64,000 bases of DNA from Prostheceraeus crozeri. Taxonomy: Eukaryota; Platyhelminthes; Polycladida; Euryleptidae. The stretch covers positions 1 through 64,000 of the forward strand of contig CAJQUW010007833.1 of the NCBI GenBank assembly GCA_907163375.1, in the 5' to 3' direction. The stretch's first letter is position 1; each line of letters starts with the position of its first letter. The notes beneath the pieces are model-generated. The model was not told the origin of the DNA. It did no database searches and saw only the letters and a list, made by a program, of their open reading frames with translations. A program made the position numbers and the translations under genes. Positions 26,931 through 38,156 of the stretch are shown here, one piece after another.

Positions 26931-27244
26931 AGCTAAACAAAAATTCCAATCATGATGTTGGACACGATTATGAATCTCATCTCACTAATGAGCATTGGGT
27001 TGTTGGTTTTGATTACAGACTCTACATTTGAATATGACCATTGTATATTTTGTGTTATTATCTGTCATTATGAATGTATAAGTTATGTATAATTACCATT
27101 ATCCTTTTTGACCGCACAACATATTTTTCCGAAGAAGTACTTGTGTATTAAACTTACTGTGTAAACCAACTGTATAGTATTTCAAGAAATGATTGATTTT
27201 CATTCTACAATAAAACACTTTCTATTCTATTCTATTCTAATTAC

Positions 27245-28080
27245 GTCATTAATGGAAGAAATTACTGGTGCGTAAGTCTGATTACCAACAGCATTGAAAC
27301 TTCTAAGGTCAAAGCCTAGTTCGTTCAAGAGGACAATGAGGTAATACTTCCTACACACTATGACAAAAAATTGTTGGCGGCTCTATCCGCCGGAGTAATG
27401 ACGTAATTCTTCTGAAAGCTTGAAATGAAGCTTTTACACTCCTTAGATCTTAGTACCTCGTGCGAATGCAAAGATGGAAAACTAGAACTTAGGAAGGAAA
27501 TGAGATTTTTAATTATCTTAAGGACAGCCTCCGACCAATCCTGGAAGTCAGAATTCTTAAGGACGCATTTTCTGCAGGACTTTTCAATAAATGCAACTAA
27601 TGCATTTTTAAGACTGACTCTAACAAAATCTCAAGACTTGTGAATCGGCTCTCTATAATTGGTGCCCTTAGCCATCAAATTAAGTTTAGGGTTGGATATA
27701 ATACTCAAGTCACCAGTAACCACGTGTGAAGCGGGCTTGTAGCAGAAGATAGAATTAGAACAAAGACAAGGCTTGTTAATAAATTCTCTGATTTCATCAA
27801 TAGAAGTATTCTTCAAGTTCTAGTTATAATTGAAGAGGTTCCGACCAATAAGGGTGGTATATTTGAAGAAAACCTGTAGTGGACATTTACTACGAATTGG
27901 ATTAGGCAACATACTGTTAACATGTGAATCAGCGAAAATGGAAGAAACTTTTATGAGATCTACTTCTATACACTCAAAAGGGATAATAATATCGAGGGAA
28001 TTTAAAATATCGATAACAGCATGTCTCTGATCATCTGATGATGTAATGCACGTTTTATCATTTGGAATTGCTAGCTAAAA
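27245..28080 (-). mobile_element. Fragment resembling a Penelope-like retroelement ORF
   Basis: Read on the minus strand, the translation shows NYREP, VTGDLSII, FINKPCLCSNS and FKYTTLIGRNLFNYN. Farther on it shows ADRAANN with VCRKYYLIVLLNELGF and GNQTYAP. I recognise this order of motifs (FxYT...FIN.PC.C...H.VTGDL.II...NYREP...DKAANN...CKKYY...ELG) from large RT-bearing frames common in cnidarian and other invertebrate genomes, which I associate with Penelope-like elements that end in a GIY-YIG domain. The RT core itself is not present. The fragment stops abruptly against the tail of the LINE at 27240. It is a broken relic. Confidence 0.5.
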
Positions 28081-28574
28081 CACTACTTTTAGGATCCCAA
28101 TTTCACTTCCGAAGCAATTACAGCCAGGTTGTCACACTATTTATCTGTTTTTCATTGCAGCCATTTACGTGCATGCAGCAAATGACTTGGCACCTGCATG
28201 TAGATGATGAATGTTTGCAGTAGATAGAATAAATCTTGAATCGTTGAAAGATGTGTCCTTTTATAAAGCATCTTTTGTCATGTCTTTTTGCAAAGTGACA
28301 GGCATGTTTAAGAGAATTGAGCTTTATGATGCTTCAGAATGGAAATGAAGTTATCTACTCTGAACACAACACACATTTCGGTCTGTGTTGAACTTGAAAA
28401 CTGTTGAGCTTGGAAAGTCACTTCCTAATTAGGCCTACATGCATAGGTTTGCTGCATTATATGCTCGACCTGATGGAGTTATTTGATGAATATATGGACC
28501 AACAATGTCACAGCTTAATCAATTGAGTTACAAGGTACAATATCATGTCAAATATTGATCTTCGGTTGATGATC

Positions 28575-28815
28575 ACCGAAAATCATTGATGGTGGTTATG
28601 AATCGCGTGGTTTCACCTCTCAGTGATTGTCATTTCTTATCAGAATGTGGACATAACACCAGAGTCTTCTTCTTAAAACATCGGAAATTCATTCCTAGTT
28701 CATCTTCTTTCTTAGGTCATCATTTCTGTGCCTCACACCGCACATTCGTCTCACCATTGTCATTTCTGTTCTTTCAATCTTCATGACTGATGTGATGCCC
28801 ATATCCCGGACATCA
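28575..28815 (-). mobile_element. LINE ORF2 C-terminal scrap
   Basis: Minus-strand translation gives IERTEMTMVRRMCGV followed about 40 residues later by DVLRRRLWCYVHILIRND. This is the pattern RTEMRMVRWMCGV...RLRWYGHV.R that ends the ORF2 of many RTE-like and related LINEs. Only this C-terminal part is visible, and no RT motif lies nearby. A different family from the CR1-like copies in this window. Confidence 0.55.
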
Positions 28816-28959
28816 TCGCGCTGCGGACAAAGCAGAAAACACCAGACCGTTCATTTTGAAGGTTGGAGCTTTGGGTGTCAGGAAAGGTGCAAGTTCATGG
28901 AACTTCGACCATCCACATCCGGCGCTCTTTTGAGGGCGGCTCTCGTCGCGTTGTCGCGC

Positions 28960-29295
28960 ACGGTTTTGGAGTTTGTAAAAATGGATCTTGCGCCTAGCGC
29001 GCCAACCTTAAATCTGGAACGCCTGTCACAGGTTTCGGCAAGCCTAATTTCAGGAATTTTAGGAATAGATCTTACGACAGGCGCGCTGGCACGTCAACCT
29101 AAAAAAACTGTTGTGACTGGAACTGGCTTCGCGCTTGTTTTTAGAAATTCGAGAAGTATAACGACAGGTCAACGTCTGATCTGGCACTCTGACGCGTCAA
29201 CCCGAATAAAATCTGCGCACCGAAATAAAATCTGGAAAGCCTGGTCCTGGCTTAGGCGAGCCTGTTTTCAGAATTTCAACCAGATTTCAGAATGC
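28960..29295 (+). repeat. Degenerate GC-richer tandem repeat with an open frame
   Basis: Loosely repeated units each carry 'AATCTGGAACGCCTG'-like, 'GGCTTCGGCGAGCCT'-like and 'TTTTCAGAATTTC'-like blocks (near 29010, 29105 and 29230), joined by 'GCGCGCCAACCT'-like links. A 181-codon frame (28783-29328, +) runs through it but has no recognisable domain, and its first part overlaps the antisense LINE scrap. I read it as a repeat rather than a gene. Confidence 0.4.
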
Positions 29296-29329
29296 CAATT
29301 CAAACAGGCCTATCCCAATCTTTTGTGAC

Positions 29330-31198
29330 ACACGGCACACAAAAGCTCCATATAACAACAACACTAGGCGCACACGTTGTAATAACGTGTACAGATCTTC
29401 CTTATTTAAAAAAAGGCAAATGAAGGTGCCGTATTTCTGTTAACTTGATCCTGCATGCTGCAGCTCCTGCCGTTTTCATGATCATGCTGACCTTATTTTC
29501 ATTGATAATATCTGCAAATACACCTGGTTTCATCCGTTTTCCACTTGCCACAATACGGAAGTGGATCATCAGAAAAGGATGATTGTCGAGTGTTTTCTAT
29601 TATTGTCATCTGATCTTACGACAGTAACCCGCTCCGATCAATAATCCTGGTGCATGTCCTGGTGGACGTCCACCTATCATTTTGAAAAATATGAAGGTGA
29701 AATGTGATTCAGTAGATTCTGAGAGCTACCAGCAACACAACTTAAAAAATTATTTTTAACTTTAAATCGTGTTCATGAGGCTTAACTTTACAAACACTTT
29801 GTAAAGCGATGCATATGGTTAGGCCGACTGTTGTTGTGCAGGTTGTTATGTATTGAACAGAAATATATCATTGACTGAAATTTTCCGAGAAAAAAAATCA
29901 GAATTTCTGACGCTGAGAAAATAAAAGAAACAGCAAAACCTAAACACCATCGAGAAAACTGTACTGTATGATCAAGCTATCATGTGAATTTGATCTAAGT
30001 GAGGTATAGATGTCAGGGTGACAATCTAGGTGAAGGTATTGTTGTCAAAGGCCTCATCAACTCGAATCAATCACTGTACCCGCCAAAGAACCACCTTTTC
30101 ACTGCGGCTGATGGATTCGAACCACCGGTTGTGAAAGAATCAGTTGATATGGCTTTATGTACATTAAATTTGGTGATTCTGCTATTTCTTTATTTACTTC
30201 GTGCATCAGATCTGTCAATTCTTATACAACTAAAACGAAGAAAATGCGCATTTCTCTGCCAAATTAATTGCACGGACAGCAAATAAATATGACTTTTAAT
30301 AAATTTGAATGATGCTGTTAGGTAGCACAGTCTAGTCAGCTTTGAATCTAAACTATCAAGCATGGCGTGTTTTACATGCATAACTTAGAGCAGGCATCAT
30401 ATTGTGACACTATTGAAATATTTACGTAATTAAGAAATGCGCTGATGTTCTTTTGCTGTAGTGCTTCTCTAGTATCAGTGGATTTGTGTCTGAGTTGAAA
30501 TACTCCACTTCGGTGGTACAGGAGTTCGCATACAATCCCTGACTCTAAAAGAGCTACGCAGCGTCCGACTTGTAAAAGTGGCAATGAACATTTTTAGAGA
30601 TCTGTGTTCGGAGATATCGAGATTGTAGTCTCATGACGTAATTTCATTGTACTTTTGTAACTTAATTACTTCATCAATGGACATCCTGGAATATACATGG
30701 ATTTACAATACTTCCGTACTTGGAATTTTCGTATCCGATAATTTATTAAGTAGGCTGAAAAAGAGATTAAAAGAATTAATCAATCTTTTACCGTTTCATG
30801 CAACAGCTTCTACAAACCCGAAAATTGAGTCAAAATATGAATAATTTTCGAACCTTTGTACGATGACCAAGATGTGCCACTGTAATGATAATTAACTTGA
30901 TTTCATTTTAAGTCAAGCATGCTTTGAGACTCTTGTAACATGCTTGATATTTACACACTACACTACTCAAATATGAACACTCCTGCATTGAACGCAGGTA
31001 TAATTTTCAAAAATTTAAGTTTCAAATTTTTGTCAGATCTCAGCAGGACCTAACTACCTCAAATCATCTATTCAACAGCACTCGCACCACACTTCAGAGA
31101 TTCAGATGACGATCAATTCCACCTGAAGGCTCACTGTATCGCTGCAGCAGTTGTTTTTCTACGACTCGCAAGGATAGGTCCTTGGACTGTGTGGATTG
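29330..31198. other. No gene recognised
   Basis: AT-rich DNA. A B-box-like GGTTCGAATCC lies on the minus strand at 30113-30123, but no A box or cloverleaf accompanies it. Other frames are short and featureless. Confidence 0.5.
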
Positions 31199-31276
31199 CC
31201 GTTATTTCCGGCCTATAACACCACCCGTGCATTAAGGCGCACATTACAGATACTATCGTAACCAGCAGGAAATAAA

Positions 31277-33746
31277 GGGCATTTCCACGCGAGAAATTAA
31301 AAAATGTCAAAATTTCAAGTTCCAATTTTCGCATGAACACTAGTATATTCCTCATGCACATATTATGAAATTTCAAATTCTATTTGTCTGATCAACTTGC
31401 TGATAAGTTATTCGACACAGAACTAATTTAAAATCATGCAAATAAATCTTAAAAAATGCATGATTTTTATTGTAATTACTTGATCACTTTTATGACAGGC
31501 TTGAGACTGATAAGTTTTGAGATAAGTGCTTTGTTGAGTCCTCATGGCTAATAACTTTAATATAGAGGTACTTCAAATCCAGTAAATTTGCATTTACTGC
31601 ATTATGCATCTAGGCCTATTTCATAGTCTGTCAAAAAGTGATTCCGTCACGAAAAAATACTAATTATGCATCTCACAAGACTAGATTTAAATATTTTTCT
31701 TTGAAAATCTAGATTCTCTGCATTCACTCGATAGGAAATAAACTAGATTAGGCTAAGTTTTTTCTCGGGTATGTATAAAGTAGTAATGGAAAAAGGATTC
31801 CGTCACGTGACGGAATCACTGTGACGGAATTGCTGGAAAAATAGAGGAGGCTTCGAGTTCACCTTGCAAACATGAGGAGTATGATGGGGAACTAAGAGAG
31901 TTATACACGTAAGCATGTGCGGTAGCGGATAATTTCCATGTGTTTCTGTAGTACATGTCATTGCATTTCACAGGGAGCCAGTAAGAGTATAAGGCCTACA
32001 CGACATGATTGTGTTGATGGCAATCAAAATCAAACTCAAGAAATATTAGTTCTAGTAGCAGTGACTGCTATCTATTAGCTACGTTTATGTTAAATGGACA
32101 ACCAAGAAGCGTATCTCTGCTCAAGAGAACATGAAACAGGACTTTACATGACTTTTTGAAAACGTCATTGGTGACAAAATACGTTCTGAATGATTGCTTG
32201 ATGCCTAACTATAAATTTAGCGGCAATGTTCCCTATTTCCCCTTCAAACTCATCTATACATTAACAAAAGCTCTCATTTGATGACTTCATCAGCCAATGA
32301 TTTAACGGTGTCGATCCTCCAGACTTCTCCAAGAAAAAAGGTGCTTCTGAGTCTCCTGATCTAGATTCATTAGTTAGCGGACGGAAATCTCTGTTTTTGC
32401 AGGATAGAATAATTTTCCAAACATTTCATTGACTGCCGCGAAGCGTCAACAGAGGATGTGACAGAGTTCGGACAGACTTATATTTGCATCACTTATTAAG
32501 AGAGAGAAAAGTCTGGAAAAGCTAAACGATGGAGTACTATGTCTGAAAACGGGAAAATAAACTTAAAAGGAGACATAATGAAGCACAGAAACGGTATCAC
32601 GAGAAACAACAAATCAAAGGAAATAGTAACACCACATATTCCTATACTCCTCAGTCCATAGATAAAGCCGTAAAACGTGCCATGAATGCACTTCCAGATT
32701 CACCTAATAAGCGCAGACCATTTTGGTAGTTTTGACAGTAAGAGAAGGATTTCAGATCAAGGAGGCACCGAATGCACTAGGATCAACTTCCGTTCAGGGG
32801 CTAGAAGACAGTGTTAAGGGTCAAGTTATTGACTTTTACAAGAGATGACATATCTCGTGATGACATATTTCTACATTGCTCCATCTAGGGATGATACTGA
32901 CTGTATTTCTGAGGCAAGCATATGGAAACTGCCGAAGCCTGTCAACAGTGAAAAAGGGAGAAAGTTCGGTTTCCAATTTACTATCTCCGCAATTCGTAGA
33001 GGACTACGATATTTTGACATGATTTAACATTTTGAATACATTATTTTTTCAAACTTGATGCAACGGTACCGGTAGGCGTACCTAATATTGCACGCAATTT
33101 GTTGTTGAGAATCGGATAAAATGCACATCTGGATGCCACTACCAGCAGTGATTTTTCATTCTGTAGATGGGTCTAGTAGGCCTACTTGTATAGGGTGCAA
33201 ATAAGTCTAAGAATGTTGACTTCCGTGGCGGCTCAGGCTGTAAATATGACATGTTTTCATGGTTGGATGAAATACATTAAAAATTCTGAATGGCATGGAA
33301 GAAATCATTTGAATTTGTAGGAGCAAATCGGAGAGTGATTCCGTCACGATGACATCTTTGACTAACACAGACCATACTAAGAGAATAAACAACATCTGAA
33401 CTAAATGTTCATCCATCCGTATACACATGCCCAACCATCAAACATACTGAGAGTATATGCGAATTGGACCTCTGGATTCGCAGACTTTTGCCTCGGTTCA
33501 CGCAAATTAAAAATTGAAAAATTCTTTGCGTGATTCCGTCACGAAGAATTCATGATTTTGAAACATGCCTCTAAAAAAAATCTAAATCCTTTTTTGACAT
33601 CTGAATACCACAGTAGAATTCTTCAGTCATGCTCTGAGGAAAATAGGACCATAATTTAAACGAATGATCAATGTTTTGCCGAAAAAATTAAAAATGATCC
33701 AAAAATGGGTGTTCAAAAAGTGATTCCGTCACGCGTGGAAATGCCC
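31277..33746. mobile_element. 2.47-kb inverted-repeat element of unknown superfamily
   Basis: Perfect 15-bp terminal inverted repeats GGGCATTTCCACGCG (31277-31291) and CGCGTGGAAATGCCC (33732-33746), flanked on both sides by TAAA (31273-31276 and 33747-33750), which may be a 4-bp target duplication. Inside, GTGATTCCGTCACG occurs at 31638, 33335, 33530 and 33720, the last overlapping the right end. A 22-bp palindrome of the same motif lies at 31796-31817. Around 32570-32860 there are worn coding traces (HNEAQKRYHEKQ, DKAVKRAMNALPDSPNKRR, then RDDISR in another frame) that recall a family of uncharacterised proteins common in cnidarians; that link is from memory only. No intact gene remains. It sits inside a Tc2-like element. 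Confidence 0.6.
31796..31817. repeat. 22-bp perfect palindrome of the GATTCCGTCACG box
   Basis: GATTCCGTCAC followed directly by its complement GTGACGGAATC. A further GTGACGGAAT follows at 31821. The same half-site occurs four more times within the 2.47-kb element and is a good candidate for the binding site of its transposase. Confidence 0.8.
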
Positions 33747-34150
33747 TAAAGTTTGTTAGAAATACTAGTACTACCGGCAGTTAAGAAAAAAGAACAACTA
33801 CTTTTAAGTAGACAATTTGATTTAGTAGGCCTATCTGAAAAATTACACAATATTGTGATCGTTATGATAGCTTGGTCTGAAAAATATTCCAACAAGAAAG
33901 GTTCAGTTAAACAACTAGGCATATAAAAAATTAACAAAATCAGTCTACTATCAGTCGCTTTACTATCCAGGAATGTCTTTCTCGATCTTCTACATGAGCT
34001 CAGTCCGTTTTTCCGTTTTCTCCATTTACGAACCATTGACGAATTGATCCCGATCTCATCAGATGCTCGTCGATTTCCTTTGCGTTCCGCAATTCTGATA
34101 GCTTTCATTTTAAAGACAGCATCATAAGACTTCCTTGTCGTTTTCGGCAT
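33747..34150 (-). pseudogene. N-terminal helix-turn-helix of a Tc2/pogo-like transposase
   Basis: The first 47 residues (KSYDAVFKMKAIRIAERKGN ... SSMVRKWRKRK) match the BrkDBD/CENPB-type helix-turn-helix that opens Tc2-like and Tigger/pogo-type transposases, which bind the element ends and move it by cut and paste through a DDE domain. Residues up to about 75 (SRKTFLDSKATDSR) resemble the following linker; after that similarity fades. No DDE domain follows. The frame ends at the border of the inserted 2.47-kb element. ATG at 34150 is chosen because the family usually starts at this short distance before the KRxSY motif. The gene is incomplete. Confidence 0.65.
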
Positions 34151-34831
34151 AACTATGAGAAAGGCTACTGCACCTGACTGGGTAACTCAAAGATCGCGCG
34201 GTTATTCTCGGAAAAAGTCAAGGAACACGGGATTGGCTTCAGCAAAACAACGATAGGATACTTAACACAGCCAGACCAGGATCAATTACCTGGTCTGAAT
34301 TCTTAGAATTTCAATTTCCTCATACATCTCATACCCGCAATTCGATGCACGAAAGTTTCCCCAGCTCACTGTTGAAAAGGGATGACGTATTACATTTGGC
34401 TCTTGTCCGAAAGAACAGCTCAAATTTACCAAACTAAGGCCAAGTAATGAATACGAAATTATGAGATACTTACCAAACACCTTAAAAATCTTGCTTGACC
34501 ATAGATAAGGCGCACTAGCTGTTTTCGAGTAAAAAATTCGCGATTTACAGGCCGGAAATTACGGTATGCATCAATCAATCGATCAATTCAATTTTATTCA
34601 CTGCATGGAGCATGTGTGATTCTTACATTTCAAAACGGCCACCTACATTATTTGGACATAACACTTATGATAGTGCTTATTACAAAAATATTTAAGTGGT
34701 GGTTATGGCATGTGGCCACCATTTTGTGGTATAGAAACTATACTCTGAAGATAATGCGAAATATAGGCTACTCGAACCATTTCATTCATGCAAGGAGTAA
34801 ATTCATTTACGATTAATATTTTCATTTCAAG

Positions 34832-35464
34832 CAGGGATGCGGAGTCCTATCATTTTGATGGGACTTCGACTCCGGGGGTTGATAGGATGCCAACTTCGAG
34901 TGGCAAGTATTAACAGCGTAGTTTTTTTGAAAAAAGTTTTTACCTACATCATAGGCTCACCTGAACCTATCTCTAGTGATTACTGCTTCATTAATTATCA
35001 ATCATACATGCGACCCGGATACCCCTATCTTGATGTGTGCTTCACACGGTTTTTCTCCCGTCTCTACCAGGCAGAAAAACCCTTCTTCAAAAAGCATGAG
35101 TACACTTTCGATTGTAATATGCGCTTTGGAGGAGACATCATACACGATTAACGTGAGGGTAGGAGGGTTCTCAAACAAACTAGTATTTCATTCTTGTCTC
35201 TAATGTGACCTTTGGTGAGTTGGCGTGATCGAGGCTAGGAAGAACTGTGTTCTCTGCTAAATCATCGAGTGAAAAGACAATCCATTTTCCACTGTCACGG
35301 TTCATTTCCCTCAACTTTTACAAGCTTTGCATGCAGCATTGTCTCTGCACTTTTGTTTGACATCAAGACAGTGACAGCTATGCACGAGGATAAATAATTT
35401 GTTTGTATTATATTTCGAGTCTAGTTTTCAGCCGGAGTGATAGGACTCCGATTCCGCATCCCTG
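34832..35464. mobile_element. Complete 633-bp hAT MITE (copy C)
   Basis: Starts CAGGGATGCGGAGTCCTATC and ends with the complement of CAGGGATGCGGAATCGGAGT. Both sides carry the identical 8-bp ATTTCAAG (34824-34831 and 35465-35472), the target-duplication length of hAT elements. The inverted repeat is broken only by a short insertion in one arm. There is no transposase. Related eroded copies lie at about 1.0-1.6 kb and 8.5-8.9 kb. Confidence 0.85.
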
Positions 35465-35472
35465 ATTTCAAG

Positions 35473-36624
35473 GCATATTATCTTGGATATTTAAAGGGAA
35501 ACATCGACAGCAAGAAGAAATTCAATAAAATTTCGACAATTTAAAAATTGTGCTATTATTTGTATCCGCAAATAGCAGAGTAAAACAATTATCAGAATTA
35601 CAGTCACTCGTTAAGAACATTAGTCATTAGTCATAGAGAACTACCCTATGTTCTCTAGTTACAGTCAAACAAAATTATATGGTGAACAACAGAATGTGCA
35701 AAATCAGTTGCTTTGTCGCCTATGGAAAGTGGCACCATTTTAATCATTTCGAAATAATTTCTATGCCAATCTGACAAGTTTTTCTTTTGATGAAAGGAAA
35801 ACTGGCCAATGCTGAGTCTTTGCCAAAGAGGACAGTCTATGTGAAAAAGGGCTACTCAGAAAATAAATGTGTTTTAATCACCAAATAAAATTGATGGATG
35901 AACTACGATGTTTATTGAAGAAATACCATGCTGGTTTTTTTTCGACATTCGTTGTCATTTTCTAATATTGATATCAGTCTTCTCAATCAGACAGCAGCTT
36001 TATAAGCTGTGTGTCACTTCCATCACGCAGTACTCAGTTCTCACCTTATGTGAAAGATAATCCACCTCATACCCTTTAGAGTAATGTTACATTTTGGGCA
36101 GTTGCTGCATATTCCGAGCTCGTGAATTTTCATCCTTTCCGTGTTTATTTCCCACTTCGTCCGTACTTTCCTTTCTCTAAAACATTTGTATCCCAGTGAA
36201 TTTAGCAAATTTCTGTTCATTCTCTTCCAACTAGCACGAAATTTCCATAGACTTTTTATCGATTTCCATAGTTTTCTTGTTATGGTTCGTATTCGGCCTC
36301 GTATTTGTATTCACATCTTTTAACTAGAAAATAAATGTAAACTTGTGTGCGAATGTTTTTGGAATTTCTTTTCAGCATTTACAACCATTGCACTTTGGAA
36401 GCTTGATTCTAGTCAGATTCTTATTTTGTAAAATGAACTGCTATCCTCTTAAAAACGAGTTAGAAATTTAGATCACAGCATCAAGTGTCGAGAAAGACCA
36501 CTGTTCGACCTATATTTGCGCTGCGTAACCGCTGGATTTTTCTGATTCTGTGAAAATGTGACGGACACAATGTCCACGTCACTTGACGTTGTAATTTTTC
36601 ATTTGTGCAACTCGGTAGTTGAAT
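35473..36624. other. No gene recognised
   Basis: AT-rich spacer between two hAT-like elements, with only short featureless frames. Confidence 0.5.
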
Positions 36625-36631
36625 GTATATG

Positions 36632-38149
36632 CAGCGTTGCCACCGCTGCGCGGTTCCGCGCTGCTGCGCGGATGAGGGGCTTGAGCTGCGCGTGCGCGGA
36701 ACCTACGCGGATGGGCCTGATCGTGCGGGGATGAAAGTCTCAGAAAAATTTTCTTTTATTTTAGGTTGTAAATTTAGAAGAGGTACCGGGTATGTTTTTG
36801 AAGTCCCGGTAGCTTATCTCTTGTAAATTCATGCATACAATTAACCTTTTTTTCTACCAAAACTACTACTTTGACTGCATATAACATGATTCAACTATTA
36901 GACTATCGATAAATATGTAGGTAAGCCTATGTAGCGATAAATATGTAGGTAGACTTTGATTTGATGTCCGAATTTTCTAACCAGTGTTTGTGAGTTATAT
37001 CGATTGGGATGTTTTTTTTAAGATTGAAAAAAAATTGTTTTCATTTTCTTGTGATAATAACAATAATAACAATTCACTAGGGGACATGCCACACGTAATT
37101 CACGCGTAAACCACCCGCAATTGCACATGACCCTAAACATCCGTGGTTACGGGTGACATTACTGCAACAGTGCAGCATCTGTCGGCATTCCTGTTATATA
37201 GACTTTGCGTCTCATGTGTCTGTATATATAGGAGGATAAAAAATGTGATAGGACTTAGATTTCATGCTCAGAGCAGACAGAACATGCTAAGCAGATCATC
37301 CGTGGTTCAAGCGGCGACGCGGACAACCGTAGACGACGCGCAAACTATAAACGCTCGCCCGCGCGTATTCATAAACATTCCCTATGTTTTGACAGCACTA
37401 GATCATGTGATTGCTGACTCTTAGTGCATAGCGTGTGTACGTGCGTAAGTATAAACTGTCCTTAACTACGGATGTTTGGGGTGCTCGGTAATTACGAGGT
37501 CAATGTCACCTAGTGAACTTAGTTTAAGCTCAACACATAATTTGCGCGGAGCGTATTTTCGATGTGGTTAAGCTAAAATGGTCATTCGCATCAACGAACT
37601 CAAAAAAAGGCTCAGGGATGTGATTTTTCCTGATTTATCAGGAAATCCTTATTTTTGTGTTGATTTCGGTCAATTTTGAGATAAGGCAGATTCTATTAAA
37701 AAATTACAAGTGGACAATATGGGCTGCATACATTACTTACCGCGTAGCTCATTTTCTGTCTTTTCATTTCTTGCTTATAATCGAACTATACCATGCGATA
37801 TGTGAATGTCCCAAATTAATGTAGTAATGACTGTTATATACTGGGTCCTTTCAAAAATTGGCTTCCTGATTTTTTTCGTTCGGTCAATCACATCCGTGAG
37901 GCTAGAACAAGTTTCCAGTAACAGAAACTTTCCTTTCGTAAACATTTTCCATGAAACAACTTATAACAATCCACTGCTCAGTAGATAGTTTCCAAGAACA
38001 ACGAAAATGTTTTCCTCACGGATACAATTTCCTAGTATATCATAGGCTTGATTTTAGACCGTCATTTATACTACCGTGCATGGATACACTGCCTGCGTGG
38101 ATGATATCGTCTCGCGCGGATGGGGTCTCGAGGCCCGGTGGCAACGCTG
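36632..38149. mobile_element. hAT-like element with GC-rich ends, 1.5 kb
   Basis: Left end CAGCGTTGCCACCG (36632-36645) and right end CGGTGGCAACGCTG (38136-38149) are perfect inverted repeats. GTATATG stands next to both (36625-36631 and 38150-38156), a 7-bp match that is probably an 8-bp hAT duplication with one change. GC-rich subterminal stretches with GCGCGGAT follow on both sides, in contrast to the AT-rich interior. No transposase frame is visible. A smaller inverted-repeat element lies inside. Confidence 0.7.
37131..37484. repeat. Nested inverted-repeat element (MITE-like)
   Basis: CCCTAAACATCCGTGGTTA near 37131 is matched, inverted, by TAACTACGGATGTTTGGGG near 37466-37484 (17 of 19). 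The enclosed 354 bp contain a 93-codon frame (37143-37424) with no recognisable domain. No target duplication was seen, so the exact ends are uncertain. Confidence 0.5.
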
Positions 38150-38156
38150 GTATATG

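Larger units (their letters stand above)
24857..27240 (+). mobile_element. CR1/Jockey-type LINE, RT domain lost, with a nested LINE
   Basis: A non-LTR retrotransposon copy. In order it holds an ORF1 piece (24857-25470), an apurinic-type endonuclease piece (from about 25490, continuing after the nested insertion to about 26450), the linker that normally precedes the RT (26680-26930), and a 3' UTR with AATAAA at 27209 and a (TTCTA)n tail ending at 27240. The reverse transcriptase is missing altogether. The linker closely resembles the same segment of the LINE at 46-49 kb, so the two belong to related families. A 3' end with the same tail type (26098-26405) interrupts the endonuclease. The 5' limit is uncertain and may include the tRNA-like sequence just upstream. 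Confidence 0.75.
31199..34564 (-). mobile_element. Tc2/pogo-like DNA transposon, internally deleted and split
   Basis: Ends are imperfect 20-bp terminal inverted repeats: CCGTTATTTCCGGCCTATAA at 31199-31218, and the complement of CCGTAATTTCCGGCCTGTAA at 34545-34564 (18 of 20 match). AAGGCGCAC lies inside both ends, as in many Tc2-like elements. The right end is followed by TA; the left has TG, possibly a mutated TA. A transposase start lies inside the right end. Subtracting the 2.47-kb element inserted at 31277-33746 leaves about 0.9 kb, too short for a full transposase, so this is a deletion derivative. Confidence 0.65.

Noticed and set aside
30113-30123. B-box-like GGTTCGAATCC on the minus strand suggesting a tRNA
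   Set aside because: No A box, acceptor pairing or cloverleaf around it.
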